DNA of 15,214 nucleotides from an uncultured Flavobacteriales bacterium (GTDB lineage: Bacteria; Bacteroidota; Bacteroidia; Flavobacteriales_D; Crocinitomicaceae), in NCBI GenBank assembly GCA_905479845.1, contig CAJQOB010000216.1:1-15214 (forward strand). The letters run 5' to 3'. The position numbers were made by a program, and so were the translations under genes. The first letter of the stretch is position 1; the number at the start of each line of letters is the position of its first letter. Shown piece after piece: positions 1-7,693 of the stretch. The notes under the pieces are model-generated. The model did no database searches. It had not been told where the DNA came from and saw only the letters and a list, made by a program, of their open reading frames with translations.

Positions 1-1388
1 CTCAAACAAACTCATTAGCAACAAATCTTAGTCAAGGAATATATAAGTGCACTATTTCTGGTGATTTAAGCTGCGTATTGGAAGCGGATATTCAAGAAAT
101 ACCAGGAATGATAGTCTCCATCTCTGACAGGCAAGACGCAGCTTGTGTAGATGACGGTTTTATCGAGTTATCCGTAACTAACGGAACTCCTACTTACACC
201 TATCAATGGCTACATTCATCTATCAATACGAACCTCGTCACCAACTTATCTGCAGGTGTGTACGAGTGTATTGTCACAGATGCGAATGGTTGCGTAGTTT
301 TTATTTCCGATACGATTCGTGATCCTGAGAGTTTCGAAATAACTTCGCTTACTCCAGACCTTACTGTATGTCCAGATGACTCCGTTCAATTAGTCGTTAT
401 AGCTTTTGGAGGAACAGGCCCGTACACATACAACTGGACAACTAACAACGCTTCGATAGGAACGAATGATCCTCAACTGGGGATAATCGCAGTAGATCCC
501 ATTCAGAATTACTGCATAGAGGTCACCGAATTTTGTGGAGAAACAGATACAGCCTGTGTTAACGTTAGTACTTTTGAGCGATTAGAGCCCAATACTGATT
601 CAGATTTCAATAGTGGATGCTCTCCTTCCATCTTCACCTTCTCGAACTTGTCAACAGACCCCAATATCATCCAACAAACGATTTGGAAAATCATTCCAGA
701 AAACATTTCCTCGAACACTTCCGGTATCAACTCATTAGAAGCTACTTTGACAGTCCTAGGGCTTCATAACGTGATCATGAATGTTATTAGCACGGATGGG
801 TGTAGTTTTATTGACACCTTTCAAAATATAGTGGAAGTCTACCCTTCTCCAATAGCCAATTTTGATTTCAACCCAAATGAATTAAACACATTTGAGTCTA
901 CAGCATATATGCAAGACCTGTCTTCATGGGATGTTACCGCTCTCCAATGGGACAGTCCTGGATCATCCCCTTCCCAAAGTACTCTATCAAATCCTGTATT
1001 CTACTTCCCAGAAGAGGCACCAGGTAATTACCCTGTAACGCTTTCTGTTTTAAATGATTTCGGATGCACAGATACGATCATGAGAATGATAGAAGTCAAA
1101 CACGAAATAATTTGCTACGTTCCGAATACATTTACGCCAGATGGTAATGAGTTTAATAATATATGGAAAGCCGAAATTCTAGGAGCCGATGAATACGATG
1201 CAGATATCTTCATTTTCGATCGCTGGGGAACACTAATCTGGGAAAGTCATGATTTATCCATTGGCTGGGATGGTACATTCAATGGTGCGTATGCTCAAAC
1301 CGGAACGTATGTGTGGAAGATACGACTAAAAAATCCATACACGGGAGAACGCGAGGAACATACAGGTCATGTGAATCTTTTGAGATAA
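1..1388 (+). CDS. T9SS cargo with SprB-like repeats, PKD region and type B gliding-motility C-terminal domain (5' partial)
   Basis: The reading frame is open from base 3 to the TAA at 1386-1388, so the start lies outside the window; the TTG at 78 is only an internal codon. The visible 461 residues begin with the tail of one SprB-like repeat (NLSQGIYKCTISG). A full repeat follows at about 111-305, with the same NLSAGVYECIVTDANGC pattern. Cys-paired Ig/PKD-like segments fill about 340-1105; one starts near SPIANFDF. From about 1110 a C-terminal domain opens with CYVPNTFTPDGNEFNN and contains FDRWGTLIWES, GWDGTFNG and TGTYVWKI. That is the hallmark of the type B sorting domain (TIGR04131/CHU_C family), which routes proteins through the type IX secretion system to the cell surface. 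Such proteins are often very large adhesins. The actual ligand or role cannot be told from this fragment. It converges on the glycosyltransferase at 1400 with an 11-base gap and no visible terminator. Confidence 0.9.
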   Translation, partial: QTNSLATNLSQGIYKCTISGDLSCVLEADIQEIPGMIVSISDRQDAACVDDGFIELSVTNGTPTYTYQWLHSSINTNLVTNLSAGVYECIVTDANGCVVFISDTIRDPESFEITSLTPDLTVCPDDSVQLVVIAFGGTGPYTYNWTTNNASIGTNDPQLGIIAVDPIQNYCIEVTEFCGETDTACVNVSTFERLEPNTDSDFNSGCSPSIFTFSNLSTDPNIIQQTIWKIIPENISSNTSGINSLEATLTVLGLHNVIMNVISTDGCSFIDTFQNIVEVYPSPIANFDFNPNELNTFESTAYMQDLSSWDVTALQWDSPGSSPSQSTLSNPVFYFPEEAPGNYPVTLSVLNDFGCTDTIMRMIEVKHEIICYVPNTFTPDGNEFNNIWKAEILGADEYDADIFIFDRWGTLIWESHDLSIGWDGTFNGAYAQTGTYVWKIRLKNPYTGEREEHTGHVNLLR

Positions 1389-1399
1389 ACATGGAGTTG

Positions 1400-2503
1400 T
1401 TAAGCTTGAATTGACCTCCCTTTCCACTTTGGACGATAACCGATCATCAGAATCCCCAACAGTAGAGAATACAAAGGGAATGCGATCTCGTAAATGGGAA
1501 TTAAGCACCACGTTTTAATTCTTTTAATTCGCTTGAAGTATGGGAAAAAGAAAACGAGGTCCAATCCAATTTTTACAGAAAACAAGATTGCTGCTGGAAA
1601 CCAATTCCCTGATGTCAATAAGTAAATCAGCAGCGCAAAAAAGGCTATCGCAAAAGCAAATTGCCCAGTTGCTGACAAGGTTGCTAATGAATCTCCAATA
1701 TCAGTTGTTTTGCCGACCCAGCGAAGACGTTGGTCAATAAACTCCTTAAACGTGTGAGGTGTTTCTGTGGAAATTGCCAAATCTAAATTTGACTCCAATC
1801 GGACATCCTTTTTGTTCTTCCTAAAATCTCGAAGTAAATAGGTATCGTCTCCACTCGCCATGTGAACGTGCGATTCTAAGTCATCAACTTTATTGAAAAC
1901 TTCTCTCTTAAACAAGAAATTGGCACCGCTTGAAAAAATCGGTCGAGACCAACCAGACAAACCAACATTCAAAGCATTCGCCAATGCAACATCAAGTTCA
2001 TAAAACAACTCTGTGGTTGTATTCCCTTTCAACACCACTGGCAGCACGTACATATCTGCTTCTTCCAATGATTCAATTGATTCAAAATAAATAGGGTCGA
2101 ACGAAACATCCGCATCCAGAGTGAGAATGTAATTCGTTTTACAGATTTTAATAGCTTCACGCAATGCTCTCTTCTTTCCGGATACTTCTTTGGGCAAGCT
2201 CAAAATCTCAAAGGGCAAATTCAACAAGTGTTCTTCGATCAACTTCACAGAGTTATCTTCAGAATGATCATCAATAAAAATGAACCGATTTGGTAGTAAT
2301 TTCGAATTCAAAATGCTCTTCAAGAGGTCAGTCAAACGCTTTTCTTCGTTGCGAAACGGAATCAGAACGGTAATCTCACCAATAGGAATTCTACTGCGAA
2401 CTGTGGGGGACTTCGATTTTTTCAAATGGAGTAAGAAACCAACAAGTATCACTCCACCGATTAAGATGAAATAAACAATTAGATATCCGATAACACTGCT
2501 CAT
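1400..2503 (-). CDS. Membrane-bound family 2 glycosyltransferase
   Basis: This 367-residue protein starts with a hydrophobic segment (about 6-27), then a GT-A fold: ITVLIPFRNEE (44-54), FIDDHSEDNS (76-85), the DxD metal/nucleotide-sugar motif LTLDAD (D130, D132), SGDD (217-220) and the acceptor-side motif QRLRW (258-262). Three or more hydrophobic spans follow (about 281-298, 303-321, 333-355). This is the architecture of processive or membrane-anchored GT2 enzymes that use nucleotide sugars at the inner face of the cytoplasmic membrane. ATG at 2503 overlaps the stop of the upstream flippase-like gene by four bases (ATGA), so the two are probably translated together. I infer a role in making a glycolipid or surface glycan. 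The donor and acceptor cannot be read from the sequence. Confidence 0.88.
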   Translation of the reverse strand: MSSVIGYLIVYFILIGGVILVGFLLHLKKSKSPTVRSRIPIGEITVLIPFRNEEKRLTDLLKSILNSKLLPNRFIFIDDHSEDNSVKLIEEHLLNLPFEILSLPKEVSGKKRALREAIKICKTNYILTLDADVSFDPIYFESIESLEEADMYVLPVVLKGNTTTELFYELDVALANALNVGLSGWSRPIFSSGANFLFKREVFNKVDDLESHVHMASGDDTYLLRDFRKNKKDVRLESNLDLAISTETPHTFKEFIDQRLRWVGKTTDIGDSLATLSATGQFAFAIAFFALLIYLLTSGNWFPAAILFSVKIGLDLVFFFPYFKRIKRIKTWCLIPIYEIAFPLYSLLLGILMIGYRPKWKGRSIQA

Positions 2504-3423
2504 TTTTCCGGACGATCACAGATTACTAACCCTAACAGTGCAGGTGCCATGGAGTTGACAAACCAAATAATCAGAGAAGAGAACACAATCGCAAAATCGT
2601 TCAATCCTAACGCTCCTAAGATTCCTAAAGAAATGAACTCCTTCACTCCAAGTTTCCCCAAAAATAAAGAGGGAACCATAATGGTAATGAAATACACTTG
2701 CCAAATTGCTAAAATCAATTCGATGGACCAAGACTCTCCGAAAGCATGTAAAACCAACGAAAACTGAAGCGTAAATACCATAAAACGCATGGTGCTCCAC
2801 CATATCATCTTCCAACGATACATCGGGTTTTCCTTTAATATCGCCCGACTAATTTTCAAAAATCTGGATCGCTTGAACCACTTCAATGCTAGCTCAATAA
2901 AGAAGTAGCAAAAAAACGCTACGATACTTCCAGTAACAAACACAGACATCACTTGCCAACTATCCCCTAGTTGATACACCTCCCCCGCTACAAATGTGGC
3001 AATCATTCCAAAGAACACCGTTGCCAAAAGCTGTGCATAATTCGACACCAGCGTTAAGAACGTGATTGTTCCACGATGTCGCGTTTCAAAGTAATAGAGT
3101 CGCCCAATGAAATTCCCGACCATGTTTGGTGTCAGCATCCCAGTAACCAATCCAGCAAAAAAAGAATGAACGTTTCGCTTTTTATCGTGATCAATTTCAA
3201 GAAGCTTGAGCGTAATTTTCCACTTCATGAATGCCATCCACATATTTGGGATAACCAACACGATAGCCACAGCCAGTGAAAAGGGTCTTTTAATAGAGAA
3301 ATCATCCCACTTTTCCGATTCGATTCCCATTAGCTGAGAATAGATCAAATAACCAACTGCTGCAAACAGGATCAACTTAATGAAAAAGAAGATTACAGAT
3401 TGTTTTTTGTTAGTTTTAAGCAA
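2500..3423 (-). CDS. Flippase-like membrane protein, lysylphosphatidylglycerol-synthase TM-domain (UPF0104) family
   Basis: The 307-residue protein is almost entirely hydrophobic, with roughly eight predicted membrane spans (first about 10-30, then about 47-68, 120-147, 157-180, 205-228, 233-253, 262-285 and 286-302). The GMLTPNMVGNFIGR stretch (95-108) matches the conserved loop of the LPG_synthase_TM/UPF0104 family, which includes MprF-type flippase domains without the aminoacyltransferase part. Start choice: TTG at 3423 is the first start codon in the open frame. The next Met (residue 32) would delete the first membrane span, so TTG is preferred. The gene runs divergently from ruvC, 13 bases away, and overlaps the downstream GT2 gene by four bases. 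The pairing suggests one step that makes a lipid-linked product and one that moves it or senses it. That is inference. Confidence 0.8.
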   Translation of the reverse strand: MLKTNKKQSVIFFFIKLILFAAVGYLIYSQLMGIESEKWDDFSIKRPFSLAVAIVLVIPNMWMAFMKWKITLKLLEIDHDKKRNVHSFFAGLVTGMLTPNMVGNFIGRLYYFETRHRGTITFLTLVSNYAQLLATVFFGMIATFVAGEVYQLGDSWQVMSVFVTGSIVAFFCYFFIELALKWFKRSRFLKISRAILKENPMYRWKMIWWSTMRFMVFTLQFSLVLHAFGESWSIELILAIWQVYFITIMVPSLFLGKLGVKEFISLGILGALGLNDFAIVFSSLIIWFVNSMAPALLGLVICDRPEK

Positions 3424-3436
3424 CGAAGAGATTTTA

Positions 3437-3991
3437 ATGGTTGAAGATAAAATAATTCTAGGAATAGACCCCGGTACAACGGTGATGGGATATGGATTAA
3501 TTCATGTCAAGGGAAAGAAGGTGGAGATGCTGAATTTCGGAATTATTGAGCTAAGAAAACTCCAAAATCACCCTGATAAATTGAAACGGATTTTCGACAG
3601 ATTGGATGGACTCATTCAAGAATATCGACCAGATGAAATGGCTATTGAGGCTCCTTTCTTTGGAAAGAATGTACAGTCCATGTTGAAATTGGGTCGAGCT
3701 CAAGGTGTGGCGATTGCTGCAGCTCTCTTACACAATGTACCTTTCGAAGAATACACTCCCCGCCGAATCAAACAGGCAATTACGGGATCTGGAAGTGCCT
3801 CAAAAGAACAAGTAGCAATCATGCTGCAGAAACTCTTAAAGTTTAAGGAAATGCCCAAATATCTCGATGCGACAGACGGACTTGGCGTGGCAATATGTCA
3901 CCATTTCTCCAAAGGAGTTGGAGAACACAACAAGGCTTCTAATTCAAGTTGGTCGAGCTTTGTGAAGAACAACCCGAGCAGAAAGAAATAA
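3437..3991 (+). CDS. ruvC: Crossover junction endodeoxyribonuclease RuvC
   Basis: RuvC is the Holliday-junction resolvase that works as a dimer with RuvAB in homologous recombination. The 184-residue protein has the RNase H-like fold signatures ILGIDPGTTVMGYG (D11), AIEAPFFGKNVQS (E71) and LDATDGLGVAICHH (D144, D147), matching the four acidic catalytic residues of the family. It also has the RRIKQAITGSGSASKEQV segment conserved in RuvC. Length is close to the usual 165-190. An upstream in-frame ATG at 3380 would add 19 residues without family similarity and would run deep into the divergent flippase-like gene, so ATG 3437 (MVEDKIILGID) is chosen. The Ser/Lys-rich tail after about residue 160 is not part of the catalytic core. 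Two unrelated small genes follow on the same strand, the first after 15 bases. Confidence 0.96.
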   Translation: MVEDKIILGIDPGTTVMGYGLIHVKGKKVEMLNFGIIELRKLQNHPDKLKRIFDRLDGLIQEYRPDEMAIEAPFFGKNVQSMLKLGRAQGVAIAAALLHNVPFEEYTPRRIKQAITGSGSASKEQVAIMLQKLLKFKEMPKYLDATDGLGVAICHHFSKGVGEHNKASNSSWSSFVKNNPSRKK

Positions 3992-4006
3992 TGTAAGATA
4001 CGATTT

Positions 4007-4567
4007 ATGGCTTATATTGATGTTACCTCTTACAACGATTCAGAAGGAAAACTACGAGAAATTTATGATGGACTGATCGAATCAAGAGGCAAACTCGCCG
4101 ATGTCCATATGATCCAAAGTTTGAATCCAGAATCAATTGTGAACCACATGGATTTGTACATGACAATCATGTTTGGAAAGTCACCTCTCCGAAGAGTTCA
4201 ACGTGAGATGATGGCCGTTGTTGTTTCAAAAAACAATGATTGCGATTATTGCCAAATGCATCATGCTGCAGCCGTAAATCACTACTGGAAAGACGAAGGA
4301 AAGATAGAACAGCTCAAAGCGGACTATTCTCAATTAGACCTTTCAGAAGTGGATATGCAACTCTGCCATTATGCAAAAGAGCTAACTAAAAATCCGAATC
4401 ACCAGAATGAGGAATCTATTCAAAAGTTGAAGGATCTTGGCTTGAAAGACAGAGCTATTCTCGACGCCACACTGGTGATTTCTTATTTCAACTTCGTTAA
4501 CCGTATTGTTCTTGGTCTAGGTTTGAATGTGAACGAAGAAGAATTGGAAGGATACAATTACGATTGA
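4007..4567 (+). CDS. AhpD-like / carboxymuconolactone decarboxylase-family peroxidase-related protein
   Basis: The 186-residue all-helical protein carries the AhpD-type active site: CDYCQMHH gives C79, C82 and H86, with E67 twelve residues before the first Cys. That is the same spacing as the Glu/Cys-Cys/His relay in alkylhydroperoxidase AhpD. Family members reduce peroxides or peroxiredoxin-like partners through the CxxC pair. Many members, usually named 'peroxidase-related enzyme', have no proven substrate, so only the redox chemistry is supported. ATG 4007 is the natural start (MAYIDVTSYN), 15 bases after the ruvC stop. Its TGA shares its last base with the ATG of the next gene. No ahpC-like partner is in the window. 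Confidence 0.87.
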   Translation: MAYIDVTSYNDSEGKLREIYDGLIESRGKLADVHMIQSLNPESIVNHMDLYMTIMFGKSPLRRVQREMMAVVVSKNNDCDYCQMHHAAAVNHYWKDEGKIEQLKADYSQLDLSEVDMQLCHYAKELTKNPNHQNEESIQKLKDLGLKDRAILDATLVISYFNFVNRIVLGLGLNVNEEELEGYNYD

Positions 4568-5190
4568 TGAAAGTAAAGCCAACATTTGATGAATACATTG
4601 CGGATTGCGAAGAGTTCGCTCAGCCAATACTGGTTCATTTACGTGAATTGATTCACCGAAATTGTCCCGTGATTGAAGAAAAAATCAAATGGAATTTCCC
4701 TTGTTTCGTTTACAGAGGATCGAATTTGGTTTATATGGCTGGCTTCAAACAACACGCCACTTTTGGATTTGGATTAGCCGAACACATGTCGGATGATCAT
4801 AAGGTATTCATCAAAGGAGAGAAAACAGGAATGGGGAATTTTGGGAAAATCATAAGTATTGATCAACTTCCATCAGAAGAAATCCTCGCCGAATACCTTC
4901 AAGAAGCCATGCAATTGCACGACCAAGGTGTGAAGCAAGTAGTTCGAAAATCAGCCCCGACAAAAAAGCTACCAGTTCATCCTGAATTCATGGAGGCCTT
5001 ATCCAAAGACAATCTTGTCAATCAATTTGAAGTATTCAGTCCTACGCAGCAAAATGAATATGCTGAGTGGGTTTCAGATGCAAAAACAGAGACAACTAGG
5101 GATAAACGAATCATTCAAGCGCTGGAATGGATCTCAGAAGGGAAGCCACGGAATTGGAAGTATATGAAATCTTGGAAAGGGAAAGCCTGA
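4567..5190 (+). CDS. DUF1801 / YdeI (OmdA)-like protein
   Basis: This is a 207-residue soluble protein with two recognisable parts. The N-terminal part (about 15-115) looks like DUF1801 (YdhG-like): LRELIHRNCPVIEEKIKWNFPCFVYRG followed by LVYMAGFKQHATFGF. The C-terminal part (about 135-200) resembles the OmdA/YdeI 'bacteriocin-protection' domain: HPEFMEALSKD, then FEVFSPTQQNEYAEWVSDAKT and RDKRIIQALEWISEGKPRNWKY. The start is set at ATG 4567, which overlaps the previous TGA by one base; the TTG at 4564 is less likely. Proteins of this build are common in Bacteroidetes and are implicated loosely in stress or bacteriocin tolerance, but their biochemical activity is not known. It converges on the DUF4296 gene with a one-base gap. 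Confidence 0.8.
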   Translation: MKVKPTFDEYIADCEEFAQPILVHLRELIHRNCPVIEEKIKWNFPCFVYRGSNLVYMAGFKQHATFGFGLAEHMSDDHKVFIKGEKTGMGNFGKIISIDQLPSEEILAEYLQEAMQLHDQGVKQVVRKSAPTKKLPVHPEFMEALSKDNLVNQFEVFSPTQQNEYAEWVSDAKTETTRDKRIIQALEWISEGKPRNWKYMKSWKGKA

Positions 5191-5191
5191 T

Positions 5192-5542
5192 CTACTCCGA
5201 CTCCAATTCACCCAACTCTTCATTCATCAACTCCAAAGACTCGGAATAAATCGCTTGCATCTCATCCTGACGTGAACCGTAATAGTCCATTGAAGCTTCA
5301 TAAGATGTGCGATCGAGATTGAACGTTTCCAATAACGAATCCCCTGAACGCTGCATTACCTTGTAATACATCGAAACCTGACCATAGTTCGCTTGGATGT
5401 GCGATTCAAGAATCATCATGTCTTTGACCACCCTTACCATTTTATCTTTCGGAACCAATCCCTTTGGAGCTGGAACGCGTTCTATACTCCGCGAACAAGA
5501 AGCAATCAGAATTAATAATGATATGGCAGCAATACGTATCAT
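5192..5542 (-). CDS. DUF4296 domain lipoprotein
   Basis: A 116-residue precursor with a short basic N-terminus, a hydrophobic core and the lipobox LIASC (Cys16). It is therefore a probable lipoprotein processed by signal peptidase II and anchored in an envelope membrane. The mature part opens VPAPKGLVPKDKMVRVVKDMMILESHI, which matches the DUF4296 family as I recall it: a Bacteroidetes-restricted, mostly helical domain of unknown function. The tail is acidic (ELGELESE). ATG at 5542 overlaps the pyrC stop by four bases (ATGA), so it is probably translated with dihydroorotase. No function can be assigned from the sequence. Confidence 0.85.
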   Translation of the reverse strand: MIRIAAISLLILIASCSRSIERVPAPKGLVPKDKMVRVVKDMMILESHIQANYGQVSMYYKVMQRSGDSLLETFNLDRTSYEASMDYYGSRQDEMQAIYSESLELMNEELGELESE

Positions 5543-6873
5543 CTATTGAATAAAAGTCGGCTTCCTGTTGTTCCATCTATGACCAAACCATTCTTGTAAA
5601 CAAGGTTTCCATTTACAAATGTCATATCGACACTATTAGAGAAATTCACACCTTCGAATGGAGACCATCCACAACTGTAAAGAACATTTTCTTTAGACAC
5701 CATGTAATCCTTGTTCGGATCAACAACAACCAAGTCAGCAAAATAGCCTTCACGAATGTAACCACGCTCTTCAACTCTAAATAGAACCGCTGGAGCATGC
5801 GCCATTTTTTCCACCACTCGCTCGATGGTAATTTTACCTTCTTCCACTTTTTGGAGCATTGCCATGAGGGCATGTTGCACCAATGGACCTCCAGACGGAG
5901 CTGTTAAGTATTTATTTTCTTTCTCCTCTATTGTATGAGGAGCGTGATCCGTTGCGATCACATCAATTTTGTTGTCAAGTACACCTTGGAAAATCGCATC
6001 ACGATCGCTCGTTTTTTTCACTGCTGGATTCCATTTGATGTATGTCCCTTTCTCATCGTATTGCTCATCCGAGAACCACAAGTGATGGATACAGGCCTCC
6101 GCAGTAATCTTCTTTTCTTCCAATGGGATAGAATTATCAAACAACTCCAATTCCTTTGCTGTACTTATATGGAAGATATGCAAACGGCTTCCGTGCTTCT
6201 TCGCTAAATCAACTGCAGCAGATGAACTCAAATAACACGCCTCCTCGCTTCGAATAACTGGGTGCATGCTAATTGGAATATCTTCTCCATATTTCGCTTT
6301 CGCCGCTTCTAGATTAGCTCTAATTGTTCCCTCATCCTCGCAGTGCGTAATCAACTGATGATCCAATTGAAAGATTCCCTCCAACGTTTCATTGGCATCC
6401 ACCAACATGTTTCCAGTAGAGGACCCCATGAATATTTTTATTCCAGCAACATCTCTTCTACTCACCTTTTTCAGCTCTTCAAGGTTGTTGTTGGTTGCTC
6501 CCATATTGAAGCTATAGTTCGCGATAGATACTTCACTCGCTCTCTGATACTTCTTCTCCAGTTCCTCAATCGTAATTGCTGCAGGCTTGGTGTTTGGTTG
6601 CTCCATGTATGAAGTAATACCTCCAGCAACGGCTGCTCTGGATTCAGTTTGAATATTTCCTTTATGCGTAAGACCTGGCTCACGAAAGTGTACCTGATCG
6701 TCGATGCATCCTGGCAAAATTAATTTACCTGTTACATCAATTTCTTCAGCATTAAATTCATTCGAAATTGTCGAAGCGATTTTTTCAATTCGACCATTCT
6801 TGATCAAGATATCAGCAACAAACTGTTTTCCTTCGTTTACAATTGTTCCTGATTTGAGGATTGTTGACTTCAT
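5539..6873 (-). CDS. pyrC: Dihydroorotase (amidohydrolase superfamily)
   Basis: The enzyme cyclises N-carbamoyl-aspartate to dihydroorotate, the third step of de novo pyrimidine synthesis. The 444-residue protein begins MKSTILKSGTIVNEG. Landmarks are IDDQVHFREPG (57-67), GIKIFMGSSTGN (K146, the likely carboxylated metal-bridging Lys), ITHCEDEG (H177), LHIFHIST (H235), WNPAVK (281-286) and VIATDHAPH (D309). It ends in SRLLFNR. These fit a long, type I dihydroorotase. Oddity: the usual HxH metal motif reads Q60-V-H62, so the first His is Gln. From memory other Bacteroidetes enzymes share this, so I do not take it as decay. ATG 6873 overlaps the previous stop (ATGA) and is preferred to the TTG 24 bases upstream. 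The other named possibility is a hydantoinase or allantoinase, less likely given the REPG motif. Confidence 0.93.
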   Translation of the reverse strand: MKSTILKSGTIVNEGKQFVADILIKNGRIEKIASTISNEFNAEEIDVTGKLILPGCIDDQVHFREPGLTHKGNIQTESRAAVAGGITSYMEQPNTKPAAITIEELEKKYQRASEVSIANYSFNMGATNNNLEELKKVSRRDVAGIKIFMGSSTGNMLVDANETLEGIFQLDHQLITHCEDEGTIRANLEAAKAKYGEDIPISMHPVIRSEEACYLSSSAAVDLAKKHGSRLHIFHISTAKELELFDNSIPLEEKKITAEACIHHLWFSDEQYDEKGTYIKWNPAVKKTSDRDAIFQGVLDNKIDVIATDHAPHTIEEKENKYLTAPSGGPLVQHALMAMLQKVEEGKITIERVVEKMAHAPAVLFRVEERGYIREGYFADLVVVDPNKDYMVSKENVLYSCGWSPFEGVNFSNSVDMTFVNGNLVYKNGLVIDGTTGSRLLFNR

Positions 6874-7583
6874 AGTTTCATTCCACGCATCTTCCAAACT
6901 CCGAAAAATGCTTCTTTAAAGATTCCAGTACTCATTTTAGATTCTCCGTAAACACGATCAACAAAAGTGATAGGCACTTCTGTAATTTTGAAACCGTGCT
7001 TCTTAGCGGCATATTTCATACAAATTTGAAAGGCGTATCCTTTAAATGTTACTCCGTCCAAATTTATTTTCTGCAAAACTTCTCTGCGGTAGCATTTGAA
7101 GCCAGCCGTTGTGTCCTTAATTCCGATCCAGAGGATCATTCGGACATACACACTCGCAAAGTACGACATCAAAATACGTTTCAAGGGCCAGTTACTAACC
7201 TTCCCTCCTTTTACATATCGAGAACCAATGCTTACATCGGCGCCATCGACATGACAAGCGTTGTACAATCGAATTAAGTCATCAGGATTATGTGAAAAAT
7301 CACAATCCATTTCAAAAACATAATTGTAGTCGTTGCGCAATGACCATTTAAAACCGTGGATATACGCCGTTCCCAAACCTAATTTTCCCTCGCGTTCTTC
7401 TATGTGAATACGACCAGGGTACTTGTCCATCAATCGTTTGATGATGGTCGCTGTTTGGTCTGGTGAATTATCGTCCACGAAGAGAATATGGAAGTCCTTT
7501 TCCAGTGACATGACCTTTTCAGCCATGCGCTCCACATTGTCTTCTTCGTTGTATGTTGGTATAATTACTATAGCGTCTGACAC
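6870..7583 (-). CDS. Polyprenol (dolichol)-phosphate mannosyltransferase-like GT2
   Basis: The 237-residue protein is a single GT-A domain without the extra C-terminal membrane domain of larger Dpm1-type enzymes. Motifs: VIIPTYNEEDNVERM (6-20), VDDNSPDQT (36-44), GKLGLGTAYIHGF (67-79), the DxD-type MDCDFSHNP (D93, D95), IGSRYVKGG (119-127) and DTTAGFKCYRREVL (157-170). These are typical of polyprenol monophosphomannose synthases, which move mannose or another hexose from a GDP- or UDP-sugar to a polyprenyl phosphate at the cytoplasmic membrane. The start is GTG at 7583: an in-frame stop lies three codons upstream and the next Met would remove the nucleotide-binding strand. It leads a three-gene unit with pyrC and the DUF4296 lipoprotein, joined by ATGA overlaps. 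Sugar specificity is inference. Confidence 0.88.
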   Translation of the reverse strand: MSDAIVIIPTYNEEDNVERMAEKVMSLEKDFHILFVDDNSPDQTATIIKRLMDKYPGRIHIEEREGKLGLGTAYIHGFKWSLRNDYNYVFEMDCDFSHNPDDLIRLYNACHVDGADVSIGSRYVKGGKVSNWPLKRILMSYFASVYVRMILWIGIKDTTAGFKCYRREVLQKINLDGVTFKGYAFQICMKYAAKKHGFKITEVPITFVDRVYGESKMSTGIFKEAFFGVWKMRGMKL

Positions 7584-7693
7584 TTCTCTCGATTATCGTG
7601 TCGCTAAAATAAGTATTAATACCAAATGACGATGTAGCGGAACATAATTCTAGTCTTTGTTCTATCTTTACATTAACAATTTTTGGAAGATTC
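7584..7693. other. Divergent intergenic spacer with small palindromes
   Basis: These 110 bases must hold the promoters of the leftward mannosyltransferase-pyrC unit and of the rightward LVIVD gene. A perfect 10-base palindrome GTATTAATAC is at 7613-7622 and CGATTATCG at 7590-7598. A CGCTA/TAGCG pair (7602-7606 and 7635-7639) roughly surrounds the first palindrome. TATCTTTA at 7663-7670 resembles the Bacteroidetes -7 box TAnnTTTG (one mismatch) for the rightward gene, but no convincing -33 element is visible. Assignment of any of these as operator or promoter is tentative. Confidence 0.4.

Noticed and set aside
2516..2815. 99-codon minus-strand frame inside the flippase-like gene
   Set aside because: It lies entirely within the 2500-3423 gene in another frame on the same strand, has no start context and shows no family pattern.
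3380..3436. 19-codon N-terminal extension of RuvC from ATG 3380
   Set aside because: It has no resemblance to RuvC, would run deep into the divergent gene, and the downstream ATG 3437 gives the family N-terminus.
5646..5873. 75-codon minus-strand frame inside pyrC
   Set aside because: It is a shadow of pyrC in another frame, with Trp/Lys-rich low-information sequence and no homology pattern.
6874..6897. Eight-codon extension of dihydroorotase from TTG 6897
   Set aside because: ATG 6873 forms the ATGA overlap with the upstream gene and starts the typical MKSTILKSG N-terminus.
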